From Enterobacter asburiae (GTDB lineage Bacteria > Pseudomonadota > Gammaproteobacteria > Enterobacterales > Enterobacteriaceae), in the NCBI RefSeq assembly GCF_007035645.1, contig NZ_AP019632.1, positions 1,302,001-1,366,000 on the forward strand: 64,000 nucleotides of DNA. The letters are read 5' to 3'. The notes under the pieces are model-generated. The model saw nothing but the letters and a program-made list of their open reading frames with translations, was not told the origin of the DNA and searched no databases. The position numbers were made by a program, and so were the translations under genes. Positions 49,172 through 58,056 of the stretch are shown here, in pieces. Within the stretch, counting starts at the first letter, position 1, and every line of letters begins with the position of its first letter.

Positions 49172-50230
49172 ATGAAATCATCTTACGTAACAACCGGCCT
49201 GCTGCTGGCGGGCCTGATGACAGGCTCCGCGCTGGCGGCGGATAAAATCGTTATTGCCCACCGCGGCGCCAGCGGCTATCTGCCGGAGCATACGCTCCCG
49301 GCGAAAGCGATGGCCTATGCCCAGGGCGCGGATTATCTGGAGCAGGATCTGGTTATGACGAAGGACGACCAGCTGGTCGTCCTGCATGACCACTATCTTG
49401 ACCGCGTGACGGACGTGGCGGATCGATACCCGGACCGCGCGCGCAAAGATGGCCGCTACTACGCCATTGATTTCACCCTGGCGGAGATCCGTTCCCTGAA
49501 GTTTACCGAGGGCTTCGAGATTGAAAACGGCAAGAAGGTGCAGGTCTATCCGGGACGTTTCCCGATGGGCAAGTCTGACTTCCGGATCCATACCTTCCAG
49601 GAAGAGATTGAGTTTGTTCAGGGGCTGAACCACTCAACCGGTAAAAATATCGGCATCTACCCGGAGATCAAAGCGCCGTGGTTCCACCATCAGGAAGGCA
49701 AAGACATTGCCGCGAAGACGCTGGAGGTGCTGAAACAGTACGGCTACACCAGCAAGAAGGACAAAGTCTACCTGCAGTGTTTTGACGCCGCCGAGCTGAA
49801 GCGCATCAAAACCGAGCTGGAGCCGAAGATGGGGATGAACCTCAATCTGGTTCAGCTGATTGCCTATACCGACTGGAATGAAACCCAGGAGAAGCAGCCG
49901 GACGGCAAGTGGGTGAACTACAGCTACGACTGGATGTTTAAGCCGGGCGCGATGAAGCAGATTGCGCAGTACGCCGACGGCATCGGGCCGGATTACCACA
50001 TGCTGGTGGCGGAAGGCTCAGCGCCGGGCCACGTGAAGCTGACGGCGATGGTGAAAGAGGCGCACGCCAGCAAGATGCAGGTGCATCCGTATACCGTGCG
50101 TGCAGACCAGCTGCCGCCGTATGCCACGGACGTGAATCAGCTTTATGAGGTGTTGTATAACCAGGCGGGCGTGGACGGACTGTTTACGGATTTCCCGGAT
50201 AAAGCGGTCGAATTCATTCACCGGAAGTAG
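49172..50230 (+). CDS. glpQ: Periplasmic glycerophosphodiester phosphodiesterase
   Basis: This 352-residue precursor has a signal peptide of about 22 residues ending SALA before ADKIVIAHRGASGYLPEHT. The mature enzyme hydrolyses glycerophosphodiesters to glycerol-3-phosphate, which GlpT imports. The GDPD motif HRGASG with catalytic histidine, EQDLVMTKDDQLVVLHDHYLDRVTDV with metal acids and second histidine, and the late YPEIKAPWFHH segment are present. It ends the glpTQ operon; a REP and G-tract element follow instead of a clear terminator. Confidence 0.97.
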   Translation: MKSSYVTTGLLLAGLMTGSALAADKIVIAHRGASGYLPEHTLPAKAMAYAQGADYLEQDLVMTKDDQLVVLHDHYLDRVTDVADRYPDRARKDGRYYAIDFTLAEIRSLKFTEGFEIENGKKVQVYPGRFPMGKSDFRIHTFQEEIEFVQGLNHSTGKNIGIYPEIKAPWFHHQEGKDIAAKTLEVLKQYGYTSKKDKVYLQCFDAAELKRIKTELEPKMGMNLNLVQLIAYTDWNETQEKQPDGKWVNYSYDWMFKPGAMKQIAQYADGIGPDYHMLVAEGSAPGHVKLTAMVKEAHASKMQVHPYTVRADQLPPYATDVNQLYEVLYNQAGVDGLFTDFPDKAVEFIHRK

Positions 50231-50235
50231 GTTTG

Positions 50236-50268
50236 GCAGGTCGGGTAAGGCGAAGCCGCCACCCGACA
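50236..50268. repeat. REP-type palindrome after glpQ
   Basis: GTCGGGT (50240-50246) and ACCCGAC (50261-50267) flank AAGGCGAAGCCGCC. It lies in the convergent glpQ-yfaE gap, directly before the G-tract element, and is of the same type as the unit at 31548-31573. Confidence 0.75.
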
Positions 50269-50289
50269 ATCAGGCTCTGCGGCCTGATA

Positions 50290-50328
50290 CCCTCACCCTA
50301 ACCCTAACCCTCTCCCACCGGGAGAGGG
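50290..50328. repeat. GGGAGAGGG hairpin/G-tract element, copy 2, telomere-like
   Basis: On the plus strand CCC-tracts start at 50290, 50296, 50302, 50308 and 50314, a strict 6-nt period. On the minus strand this reads GGGAGAGGGTTAGGGTTAGGG followed by TGAGGG. CCCTCTCCC-ACC-GGGAGAGGG forms a hairpin at one end. Compared with copies 1 and 3 it has TTA spacers and an extra TTAGGG unit. Confidence 0.8.
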
Positions 50329-50341
50329 GATACGGACAACA

Positions 50342-50596
50342 TCACATCTCGATCTCTATATCGCCTTTTGCCCGGCAGCAGCAGGGCAAAATTTCCCCTT
50401 CGTTGATAAAGGCCAGCGGCTCGGTCAGCCAGTCCACCTGGCCAGCGACCAGACGGCAGCGGCAGGAGCCGCAGTAGCCGGAACGACACTGGTACTCTAC
50501 TTCTACCTGATGCGCCTCAAGCGCCACCAGCAGAGAAGGGTGCTCCTCCCGACACAGTACCTCAGTGCCGGAAAGACGTAGCGTGACGCGTGACAT
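50342..50596 (-). CDS. yfaE: YfaE, 2Fe-2S ferredoxin for NrdB cofactor maintenance
   Basis: This 84-residue plant-type [2Fe-2S] ferredoxin has the cluster loop Cys37-X4-Cys42-X2-Cys45 (YQCRSGYCGSC) and a fourth ligand in the Cys72-74 run (LPCCCRAKG). YfaE reduces or rebuilds the diferric-tyrosyl radical cofactor of NrdB. Its ATG overlaps the nrdB stop by 1 nt (TGATG), supporting co-translation with the protein it serves. Confidence 0.95.
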   Translation of the reverse strand: MSRVTLRLSGTEVLCREEHPSLLVALEAHQVEVEYQCRSGYCGSCRCRLVAGQVDWLTEPLAFINEGEILPCCCRAKGDIEIEM

Positions 50597-51726
50597 CAGA
50601 GCTGGAAGTTGCTCAGGTCGTCGGTGTTGACTTCAGAATCAATCTGACCGACCAGATAAGAGCTGACTTCCACTTCCTGCGGCGCAACCTGCACGTTATC
50701 GGACACCAGCCAGGTGTTGATCCACGGGATTGGGTTAGAGCGCGTCTGGAACGGCAGGTCAAGACCGACAGCCTGCATGCGGATATTGGTGATGTACTCA
50801 ACGTACTGGCACAGGATGTCTTTGTTCAGGCCAATCATGGAGCCGTCGCGGAACAGGTAGTCTGCCCACTCTTTCTCTTGCTGAGCCGCCAGCACGAACA
50901 GGTCGTAGCACTCCTGCTTGCACTCTTCGGCAATTTCCGCCATCTCCGGATCGTCCGTCCCGCTGCGCAGCAGGTTCAGCATGTGCTGGGTACCGGTCAG
51001 GTGCAGGGCTTCATCGCGGGCGATCAGACGAATGATTTTGGCGTTGCCTTCCATCAGCTTGCGCTCTGCAAAGGCGAAGGAGCAGGCGAAGCTCACGTAG
51101 AAGCGGATCGCTTCCAGCGCGTTGACGCTCATCAGGCACAGGTACAGCTGTTTTTTCAGCGCGCGCAGGTTAACGGTGATGGTTTTACCGTTCACGTTGT
51201 GCGTACCTTCGCCCAGCAAATGCCAGTAGCTGGTCATCTCGATCAGCTCGTCGTAGTAATGGGCAATGCCTTCCGCGCGCTTCTGGATCTGCTCGTTGGT
51301 GACGATATCGTCAAACACCACCGCCGGATCGTTCACGATGTTGCGGATGATGTGGGTGTAAGAGCGGGAGTGGATCGTCTCGGAGAACGCCCAGGTTTCC
51401 ACCCAGGTTTCCAGCTCAGGAATGGAGATCAGCGGCAGCAGCGCCACGTTCGGGCTTCGACCCTGAATGGAGTCCAGCAGCGTCTGGTACTTCAGGTTGC
51501 TGATGAAGATATGTTTTTCGTGATCCGGCAGCGACTGGTAGTCAATACGGTCGCGGGAGACGTCCACTTCTTCCGGGCGCCAGAAGAAGGAGAGTTGCTT
51601 TTCAATCAGCTTTTCGAAGATGTCATATTTTTGCTGATCGTAGCGTGCCACGTTGACCGGCTGGCCGAAGAACATCGGCTCTTTGAGCTGGTCGTTTTTC
51701 GTCTGTGAAAAGGTGGTATATGCCAT
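50596..51726 (-). CDS. nrdB: Ribonucleoside-diphosphate reductase 1, beta subunit
   Basis: This 376-residue ferritin-like class Ia beta subunit houses the diiron-tyrosyl radical. The radical tyrosine is Tyr123, counting the initiator Met, in [15 protein letters not shown]. Iron ligands include Glu in [16 protein letters not shown] and the later HYYDELIEM and IARDEALH segments. The C-terminal tail DDLSNFQL docks on NrdA. The start at 51726 gives [12 protein letters not shown]; a 44-codon upstream in-frame extension lies in the nrdA-nrdB gap and has no family match. Confidence 0.97.
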   Translation of the reverse strand: MAYTTFSQTKNDQLKEPMFFGQPVNVARYDQQKYDIFEKLIEKQLSFFWRPEEVDVSRDRIDYQSLPDHEKHIFISNLKYQTLLDSIQGRSPNVALLPLISIPELETWVETWAFSETIHSRSYTHIIRNIVNDPAVVFDDIVTNEQIQKRAEGIAHYYDELIEMTSYWHLLGEGTHNVNGKTITVNLRALKKQLYLCLMSVNALEAIRFYVSFACSFAFAERKLMEGNAKIIRLIARDEALHLTGTQHMLNLLRSGTDDPEMAEIAEECKQECYDLFVLAAQQEKEWADYLFRDGSMIGLNKDILCQYVEYITNIRMQAVGLDLPFQTRSNPIPWINTWLVSDNVQVAPQEVEVSSYLVGQIDSEVNTDDLSNFQL

Positions 51727-51775
51727 GAGTGTGTCCTGTCTTACGAAATAAAGGCGGGGATATCCCCGCCCTTCA

Positions 51776-54061
51776 TTAGATCTTACATGCGCCGCTTTCG
51801 CAGCCATCGTCCTGAATTGACGGTACCATGTCGTCCTGCGCGTCTTCCGCACCGTCACGGGTGTTGTGATAGTACAGCGTTTTCACGCCAAATTTGTAGG
51901 CGGTGAGCAGGTCTTTCAGCAGCTGCTGCATCGGTACCTTGCCGGACGGGAAGCGCGTCGGGTCATAGTTGGTATTGGCAGAGATCGACTGGTCGATAAA
52001 CTTCTGCATGATACCCACCAGCTGCAGGTAGCCGTCGTTGTTTGGCATTTCCCACAGCAGCTCGTAGTTATTACCCAGCGTTTCGTAATCCGGCACCACC
52101 TGACGCAGCACGCCGTCTTTCGACGCTTTGATGCTGACGTGGCCGCGCGGCGGTTCAATACCGTTGGTGGCGTTAGAGATCTGCGAAGAGGTCTCGGACG
52201 GCATCAGGGCAGAGAGCGTGGAGTTACGCAGGCCGTGGGTCTTGATGGACTCGCGCAGGCCTTCCCAGTCGAGGTGCAGCGGCTCGCTGACGATCGCATC
52301 CAGGTCTTTCTTGTAGGTGTCGATTGGCAGAATGCCTTTCGCGTAGGTGGTTTCGTTGAACCACGGGCACGCGCCTTGCTCTTTCGCCAGCTCGTTAGAG
52401 GCTTTCATCAGGTAGTACTGAATCGCTTCGAACGTCTGGTGCGTCAGGTTATTGGCGCTGCCGTCGGAGTAACGCTTGCCGTTTTTCGCCAGCCAGTAGG
52501 CGAAGTTGATCACGCCGATACCCAGGGTACGGCGGCCCATTGCACCGCGTTTAGCGGCCGGGATTGGGTAATCCTGGTAGTCCAGCAGAGCGTCGAGCGC
52601 GCGAACCGCCAGCACCGCCAGCTCTTCCAGCTCGTCCAGGCTCTTAATTGCGCCCAGGTTGAACGCGGAAAGCGTACACAGCGCGATTTCACCGTTTTCG
52701 TCGTTCACGTCTTCCAGCGGTTTGGTCGGCAGGGCGATCTCCAGGCACAGGTTAGACTGGCGCACTGGCGCAACTACTGGATCAAACGGGCTGTGGGTGT
52801 TGCAGTGGTCCACGTTCTGGATGTAGATACGGCCGGTAGAGGCACGTTCCTGCATCATCAGGGAGAACAGGTCTACCGCCTTCACGCGCTGCTTGCGGAT
52901 GCTGTCGTCTTTTTCGTATTTGGTGTACAGACGCTCGAACTCGTCCTGATCGGCAAAGAACGCGTCATACAGGCCCGGAACGTCGGACGGGCTGAACAGG
53001 GTGATGTCTTCGCCTTTCAGCAGACGGGTGTACATCAGCTTGTTGATCTGCACGCCGTAGTCCATGTGACGCACGCGGTTGCCTTCCACGCCGCGGTTGT
53101 TTTTCAGAACCAGCAGGCTTTCCACTTCCAGGTGCCACATCGGGTAGAACAGGGTCGCAGCACCGCCGCGCACGCCGCCCTGAGAGCAGGATTTTACTGC
53201 CGTCTGGAAGTGTTTATAGAACGGGATACAGCCGGTGTGGAACGCTTCACCGCCGCGAATCGGGCTGCCCAGCGCACGGATGCGACCGGCGTTGATGCCG
53301 ATACCGGCACGCTGGGAGACGTATTTCACGATCGCGCTGGAGGTGGCGTTGATGGAATCCAGGCTGTCACCACACTCGATCAGTACGCAGGAGCTGAACT
53401 GACGGGTTGGGGTACGCACGCCAGACATGATTGGCGTCGGCAGAGAAATCTTGAACGTGGATACCGCATCGTAGAAACGCTTCACGTATTCCAGACGGGT
53501 GTCACGCGGGTAGTTAGAGAACAGGCAGGCGGCCACCAGAATATAGAGGAACTGGGCGCTTTCGTAGATCTCACCGGTTACACGGTTCTGAACCAGGTAT
53601 TTGCCTTCGAGCTGCTTCACCGCCGCGTAGGAGAAGTTCATGTCGCGCCAGTGATCGATAAACCCGTTCATCTGCTCGAACTCTTCTTCCGTATAGTCTT
53701 CCAGCAGATGCGTGTCGTATTTGCCCAGCTCAACCATTTTCACTACGTGATCGTAAAGCTTCGGCGGCTCAAACTGGCCGTAGGCTTTTTTACGCAGGTG
53801 GAAAATCGCCAGACGTGCAGCGAGGTACTGATAATCCGGTGCTTCGCGGGAGATGAGGTCTGCCGCTGCTTTAATGATTGTTTCGTGGATATCAGACGTT
53901 TTGATGCCGTCGTAGAACTGAATGTGGGAACGCAGTTCAACCTGGGAGATAGATACGTTGTTCAGTCCTTCTGCTGCCCAGTCGAGAACTCGATGGATTT
54001 TGTCCAGATTGATACGCTCGGTAGTACCGTCGCGCTTTGTCACCAGCAGACTCTGATTCAT
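51776..54061 (-). CDS. nrdA: Ribonucleoside-diphosphate reductase 1, alpha subunit
   Basis: This 761-residue catalytic class Ia subunit converts ribonucleoside diphosphates to deoxy forms. An N-terminal ATP-cone ([17 protein letters not shown] onward) provides overall activity control. Active-site cysteines Cys225, Cys439 and Cys462 are confirmed in the reading frame, and the C-terminal redox pair Cys754/Cys759 is in [11 protein letters not shown]. The length equals the E. coli protein. It is the first gene of nrdAB-yfaE. The upstream 348 nt carry DnaA boxes and NrdR-like boxes. Confidence 0.98.
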   Translation of the reverse strand: MNQSLLVTKRDGTTERINLDKIHRVLDWAAEGLNNVSISQVELRSHIQFYDGIKTSDIHETIIKAAADLISREAPDYQYLAARLAIFHLRKKAYGQFEPPKLYDHVVKMVELGKYDTHLLEDYTEEEFEQMNGFIDHWRDMNFSYAAVKQLEGKYLVQNRVTGEIYESAQFLYILVAACLFSNYPRDTRLEYVKRFYDAVSTFKISLPTPIMSGVRTPTRQFSSCVLIECGDSLDSINATSSAIVKYVSQRAGIGINAGRIRALGSPIRGGEAFHTGCIPFYKHFQTAVKSCSQGGVRGGAATLFYPMWHLEVESLLVLKNNRGVEGNRVRHMDYGVQINKLMYTRLLKGEDITLFSPSDVPGLYDAFFADQDEFERLYTKYEKDDSIRKQRVKAVDLFSLMMQERASTGRIYIQNVDHCNTHSPFDPVVAPVRQSNLCLEIALPTKPLEDVNDENGEIALCTLSAFNLGAIKSLDELEELAVLAVRALDALLDYQDYPIPAAKRGAMGRRTLGIGVINFAYWLAKNGKRYSDGSANNLTHQTFEAIQYYLMKASNELAKEQGACPWFNETTYAKGILPIDTYKKDLDAIVSEPLHLDWEGLRESIKTHGLRNSTLSALMPSETSSQISNATNGIEPPRGHVSIKASKDGVLRQVVPDYETLGNNYELLWEMPNNDGYLQLVGIMQKFIDQSISANTNYDPTRFPSGKVPMQQLLKDLLTAYKFGVKTLYYHNTRDGAEDAQDDMVPSIQDDGCESGACKI

Positions 54062-54102
54062 GTGGGTTTTACCTGTCCGTGAAATAAAAAAATATCCCCC
54101 GC

Positions 54103-54111
54103 TTATCCACA
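54103..54111 (+). promoter_or_regulatory. DnaA box 1 upstream of nrdA
   Basis: TTATCCACA is the consensus high-affinity DnaA 9-mer. With the inverted copy at 54133-54141 it forms a pair 42 nt upstream of the nrdA start. E. coli nrdAB is known to be DnaA-regulated, linking dNTP supply to replication initiation. Confidence 0.75.
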
Positions 54112-54132
54112 GATCCGTCTTGTGACTAACTC

Positions 54133-54141
54133 TGTGGATAA
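54133..54141 (-). promoter_or_regulatory. DnaA box 2 upstream of nrdA
   Basis: TGTGGATAA, reading TTATCCACA on the minus strand, is a second perfect consensus DnaA box. It faces box 1 across a 21-nt spacer. Confidence 0.75.
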
Positions 54142-54157
54142 ATACTACATGTAGGGG
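54142..54157. promoter_or_regulatory. Candidate NrdR box A upstream of nrdA
   Basis: This 16-mer, with palindromic core CTACATGTAG (54145-54154), matches the NrdR consensus ACACWATATATWGTGT at 11 of 16 positions. Its partner box starts exactly 32 bp away, within the 31-33 bp spacing typical of NrdR box pairs. Confidence 0.55.
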
Positions 54158-54173
54158 GTTTGCGATAAGAAAA

Positions 54174-54189
54174 ACGCTATATGGTGAGT
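54174..54189. promoter_or_regulatory. Candidate NrdR box B upstream of nrdA
   Basis: ACGCTATATGGTGAGT matches the NrdR consensus at 12 of 16 positions. Paired with box A at 32 bp, it supports repression of nrdAB by NrdR when dNTPs are plentiful. It overlaps the likely transcription start area. Confidence 0.55.
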
Positions 54190-54409
54190 ATTCTAGTATC
54201 GAATCTTTTCAGCACAAGGGTTGATTTTGGCGTTAAATTGAGGTTGTGAAAGGGTAAAAAAGGCTAAGTCCTCGTACCGTAAGGCCTGGAAGACATGTCA
54301 ATAATTAAGAAAAAAAATTCAAAATTTGATCGAGTGCTGATTTCTTCAACGGGAGGTCAGAATTGCGCAACATGATGTCGCGCAATCTTTATAAGAATAA
54401 CGAATGACG

Positions 54410-55138
54410 TTAGTCGTTTTTGGCGGTGGTGTGCAACATATAGTTAACATCTACGCCCGGTGCGAGCTTGAATTTATCGGTCAACGGATTGTAGTGCAGG
54501 CCGGTGATGTGCTGCTCTTTGAGCCACGTCTGGTCAACCCAGCCTAACAGTTCCGCAGGCTTGATGAATTTCTTCACGTCGTGCGTCCCTTTCGGCACCA
54601 TGCGCAGCACATACTCCGCGCCGACAACGGCCATCAGCCAGGCTTTACCGTTACGGTTGATGGTTGAGAAGAAGACCTGGCCGCCCGGTTTCACCAGTTT
54701 TGCACAGGCGTGCACCACCGACTGCGGATCGGGAACGTGCTCCAGCATCTCCATGCAGGTCACCACATCGTACTGATGGGCGTGTTTTGCCGCGTGCTCT
54801 TCCACGGTTTCCTGCACGTATTCCACCTGTATGCCGGACTCCAGCGCGTGAAGGCGGGCCACCTGCAGCGGTTCAAAGCCCATATCCAGGCCAGTAACAT
54901 TCGCCCCTTCGCGCGCCATGCTCTCAGCCAGGATGCCGCCGCCGCAGCCGACGTCGAGCACTTTCTTACCGAACAGACCGCCGGAACGCTCCGCGATATA
55001 GCCCAGACGCAGCGGGTTAATGCGATGCAGCGGTTTGAACTCACCTTCGAGATCCCACCAGCGGGACGCCACCGCTTCAAATTTGGCAATCTCTTCGTGG
55101 TCAACGTTGTGAACCACCGGGGATTTTTCGGCATTCAT
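54410..55138 (-). CDS. ubiG: Ubiquinone biosynthesis O-methyltransferase
   Basis: This 242-residue class I SAM-dependent methyltransferase performs both O-methylations in ubiquinone synthesis. The SAM-binding motif I is [16 protein letters not shown] near residue 60, followed by [15 protein letters not shown] and [14 protein letters not shown]. The N-terminus ([34 protein letters not shown]) is typical of UbiG. It is divergent from gyrA across 146 nt. Confidence 0.97.
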   Translation of the reverse strand: MNAEKSPVVHNVDHEEIAKFEAVASRWWDLEGEFKPLHRINPLRLGYIAERSGGLFGKKVLDVGCGGGILAESMAREGANVTGLDMGFEPLQVARLHALESGIQVEYVQETVEEHAAKHAHQYDVVTCMEMLEHVPDPQSVVHACAKLVKPGGQVFFSTINRNGKAWLMAVVGAEYVLRMVPKGTHDVKKFIKPAELLGWVDQTWLKEQHITGLHYNPLTDKFKLAPGVDVNYMLHTTAKND

Positions 55139-55234
55139 GGGCGCTTTTACTCCTTATTTAGCAAGACAAAGGAGTATATCAGGCAATCCCCGTGAATAAA
55201 GCGTATAGGTTTACCTCAATCACCTCGGCTGTGT

Positions 55235-55240
55235 TATAAT
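55235..55240 (+). promoter_or_regulatory. -10 element of the gyrA promoter
   Basis: A perfect TATAAT lies 44 nt upstream of the gyrA start; TTACCT at 55211-55216 (18-nt spacer) is the likely -35. In E. coli the gyrA promoter is induced by DNA relaxation through its -10 region. The equivalence here is inferred from position and sequence. Confidence 0.65.
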
Positions 55241-55284
55241 TTGCGACCTTTGAATCCGGGATACAGTAGAGGGATAGCGGTTAG

Positions 55285-57921
55285 ATGAGCGACCTTGCGA
55301 GAGAAATTACACCGGTTAACATCGAGGAAGAGCTGAAGAGCTCCTATCTGGACTATGCGATGTCGGTCATTGTTGGCCGTGCGCTGCCGGACGTCCGCGA
55401 TGGCCTTAAGCCGGTACACCGTCGCGTACTATACGCCATGAACGTATTGGGCAATGACTGGAATAAAGCCTATAAAAAATCTGCCCGCGTCGTCGGTGAC
55501 GTCATCGGTAAATATCACCCGCATGGTGATACCGCCGTGTATGACACCATCGTTCGTATGGCGCAGCCATTCTCCTTGCGTTACATGCTGGTAGATGGTC
55601 AGGGTAACTTTGGTTCAGTCGACGGCGACTCCGCTGCGGCGATGCGTTATACGGAAATCCGTATGTCGAAAATCGCTCATGAGCTGATGGCCGACCTGGA
55701 AAAAGAGACCGTTGATTTCGTCGATAACTACGACGGCACCGAGCGCATCCCAGATGTGATGCCAACCAAGATCCCGAACCTGCTGGTTAACGGTTCGTCC
55801 GGTATTGCGGTCGGTATGGCAACCAACATTCCGCCGCACAATATCACCGAAGTGATCAACGGCTGCCTGGCCTATATCGACGATGAAGACATCAGCATTG
55901 AAGGGCTGATGGAACACATCCCGGGTCCGGACTTCCCAACGGCGGCGATTATCAACGGTCGTCGCGGTATTGAAGAAGCGTACCGCACCGGCCGCGGCAA
56001 GATTTACATCCGTGCCCGCGCCGAAGTTGAAGCGGACGCTAAAACCGGCCGTGAAACCATCATTGTTCACGAGATCCCGTATCAGGTGAACAAAGCGCGT
56101 CTGATTGAAAAAATCGCCGAGCTGGTAAAAGAAAAACGCGTTGAAGGCATCAGCGCGCTGCGTGACGAGTCTGACAAAGACGGTATGCGCATTGTGATTG
56201 AGATCAAACGCGACGCGGTGGGTGAGGTTGTGCTGAACAACCTGTACTCCCAGACTCAGCTTCAGGTTTCCTTCGGTATCAACATGGTTGCGCTGCACCA
56301 TGGTCAGCCGAAGATCATGAACCTGAAAGAGATCCTGAGCGCGTTCGTGCGTCACCGCCGTGAAGTGGTGACCCGTCGTACCATCTTCGAACTGCGCAAA
56401 GCGCGCGACCGTGCGCACATCCTTGAAGCGCTGGCGGTTGCGCTGGCCAACATCGACCCGATCATCGAACTGATCCGTCGTGCGCCAACCCCGGCGGAGG
56501 CGAAAGCCGCCCTGATTTCCCGTCCGTGGGATCTGGGTAACGTCGCCGCGATGCTGGAACGTGCGGGCGATGACGCAGCGCGTCCTGAGTGGCTGGAACC
56601 TGAGTTCGGCGTGCGTGACGGTCAGTATTACCTGACTGAACAGCAGGCTCAGGCGATTCTGGATCTGCGTCTGCAGAAACTGACCGGCCTTGAGCACGAG
56701 AAACTGCTCGACGAATACAAAGAGCTGCTGGAACAGATTGCTGAACTGCTGCATATTCTGGGCAGCGCAGAGCGTCTGATGGAAGTGATCCGTGAAGAGC
56801 TGGAGCTGGTCCGCGATCAGTTCGGCGATGCGCGCCGCACCGAAATCACCGCGAACAGCTCTGATATCAACATTGAAGATCTGATCAACCGCGAAGACGT
56901 GGTGGTCACCCTGTCTCACCAGGGCTATGTGAAGTATCAGCCGCTGACCGACTACGAAGCACAGCGTCGTGGCGGTAAAGGTAAATCTGCGGCACGCATT
57001 AAAGAAGAAGACTTTATTGACCGCCTGCTGGTGGCGAACACCCATGACACGATCCTCTGCTTCTCCAGCCGCGGTCGTCTGTACTGGATGAAAGTCTATC
57101 AGCTGCCGGAAGCGAGCCGTGGCGCGCGTGGCCGTCCAATCGTTAACCTGCTGCCGCTGGAAGCGAATGAACGTATCACCGCCATCCTGCCGGTACGCGA
57201 GTACGAAGAGGGCGTGAACGTCTTTATGGCGACCGCCAGCGGTACCGTGAAGAAAACCGCGCTGACCGAGTTCAGCCGCCCACGTTCCGCCGGGATCATC
57301 GCGGTGAACCTGAACGAAGGCGACGAGCTGATCGGTGTGGATCTGACCTCCGGTTCTGATGAAGTGATGCTGTTCTCTGCGGCCGGTAAAGTGGTGCGCT
57401 TTAAAGAGAACGCCGTTCGTGCAATGGGTCGTACCGCTACGGGCGTTCGTGGTATCAAACTGGCTGGCGAAGACAGCGTTGTTTCTCTGATTATTCCGCG
57501 CGGTGAAGGGGCTATCCTGACCGTGACGCAGAATGGTTACGGTAAACGTACGGCGGAAGGGGAATACCCAACCAAGTCTCGCGGCACGCAGGGCGTTATC
57601 TCTATCAAAGTGACCGAGCGCAACGGTTCCGTTGTGGGCGCGGTGCAGGTAGACGATGCCGATCAGATCATGATGATCACCGATGCCGGTACGCTGGTGC
57701 GTACCCGCGTGTCTGAGATCAGCGTGGTGGGGCGTAACACCCAGGGCGTGATCCTCATCCGTACAGCGGAAGATGAAAACGTGGTGGGTCTGCAGCGCGT
57801 TGCTGAGCCGGTGGATGACGAAGAGCTCGATTCCATCGACGGTAGCGTTGCGGAAGGCGATGATGATATCGCGCCGGAAGCCGACACCGACGATGACGTA
57901 GCGGATGACGCTGACGAGTAA
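55285..57921 (+). CDS. gyrA: DNA gyrase subunit A
   Basis: This 878-residue breakage-reunion subunit of gyrase has the active-site tyrosine Tyr122 in [14 protein letters not shown]. The quinolone-resistance-determining region reads [19 protein letters not shown], so residue 83 is threonine (ACC at 55531-55533) and residue 87 aspartate. A coiled-coil tower follows, then the C-terminal beta-pinwheel for DNA wrapping with its GyrA-box QRRGGKGK near residue 560. The acidic tail is [20 protein letters not shown]. It is divergent from ubiG and is followed by a terminator. Confidence 0.98.
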   Translation: MSDLAREITPVNIEEELKSSYLDYAMSVIVGRALPDVRDGLKPVHRRVLYAMNVLGNDWNKAYKKSARVVGDVIGKYHPHGDTAVYDTIVRMAQPFSLRYMLVDGQGNFGSVDGDSAAAMRYTEIRMSKIAHELMADLEKETVDFVDNYDGTERIPDVMPTKIPNLLVNGSSGIAVGMATNIPPHNITEVINGCLAYIDDEDISIEGLMEHIPGPDFPTAAIINGRRGIEEAYRTGRGKIYIRARAEVEADAKTGRETIIVHEIPYQVNKARLIEKIAELVKEKRVEGISALRDESDKDGMRIVIEIKRDAVGEVVLNNLYSQTQLQVSFGINMVALHHGQPKIMNLKEILSAFVRHRREVVTRRTIFELRKARDRAHILEALAVALANIDPIIELIRRAPTPAEAKAALISRPWDLGNVAAMLERAGDDAARPEWLEPEFGVRDGQYYLTEQQAQAILDLRLQKLTGLEHEKLLDEYKELLEQIAELLHILGSAERLMEVIREELELVRDQFGDARRTEITANSSDINIEDLINREDVVVTLSHQGYVKYQPLTDYEAQRRGGKGKSAARIKEEDFIDRLLVANTHDTILCFSSRGRLYWMKVYQLPEASRGARGRPIVNLLPLEANERITAILPVREYEEGVNVFMATASGTVKKTALTEFSRPRSAGIIAVNLNEGDELIGVDLTSGSDEVMLFSAAGKVVRFKENAVRAMGRTATGVRGIKLAGEDSVVSLIIPRGEGAILTVTQNGYGKRTAEGEYPTKSRGTQGVISIKVTERNGSVVGAVQVDDADQIMMITDAGTLVRTRVSEISVVGRNTQGVILIRTAEDENVVGLQRVAEPVDDEELDSIDGSVAEGDDDIAPEADTDDDVADDADE

Positions 57922-57936
57922 TGTCTCCTGATGCAA

Positions 57937-57962
57937 AAAAGGGCCGGATTCCGGCCCTTTTC
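57937..57962 (+). terminator. Rho-independent terminator after gyrA
   Basis: AAAAGGGCCGG (57937-57947), ATT loop, CCGGCCCTTTT (57951-57961), then CTTTTG. It is a strong stem with A and T flanks on both sides. Confidence 0.9.
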
Positions 57963-58056
57963 TTTTGCACAAGCAGATAAGTCAACGTTGCGACCTGGCG
58001 CGTTTACCGCTACCTTAACCACATTCTTTTGACCCCGACGGCGGAGCCTCGCCCCC

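Larger units (their letters stand above)
54062..54409. other. nrdA upstream region, 348 nt between nrdA and ubiG
   Basis: No gene is seen. Nearest nrdA are two DnaA boxes and two NrdR-like boxes, listed separately. Further upstream on the minus strand, TTGTGC and TAGAAT at 16-nt spacing (about 54189-54217) are a possible nrdA promoter. Near the ubiG end a stem-loop ATTGCGC (54362-54368) / GCGCAAT (54380-54386) lies beyond the ubiG stop and may mark its transcript end, although no U-tract follows. Confidence 0.5.

Noticed and set aside
50596..51858. 44-codon N-terminal extension of nrdB
   Set aside because: The extension reads through the nrdA-nrdB gap and the nrdA 3' end, has no family match, and MAYTTFSQ at 51726 aligns with the known start.
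51866..54082. 738-codon open frame on the plus strand opposite nrdA
   Set aside because: Antisense shadow of nrdA. The translation is rich in Gln, His, Arg and Val with no domain motif, and nrdA on the other strand is intact with all catalytic cysteines.
55615..57972. 785-codon open frame on the minus strand opposite gyrA
   Set aside because: Antisense shadow caused by codon bias; gyrA is complete and unmistakable.
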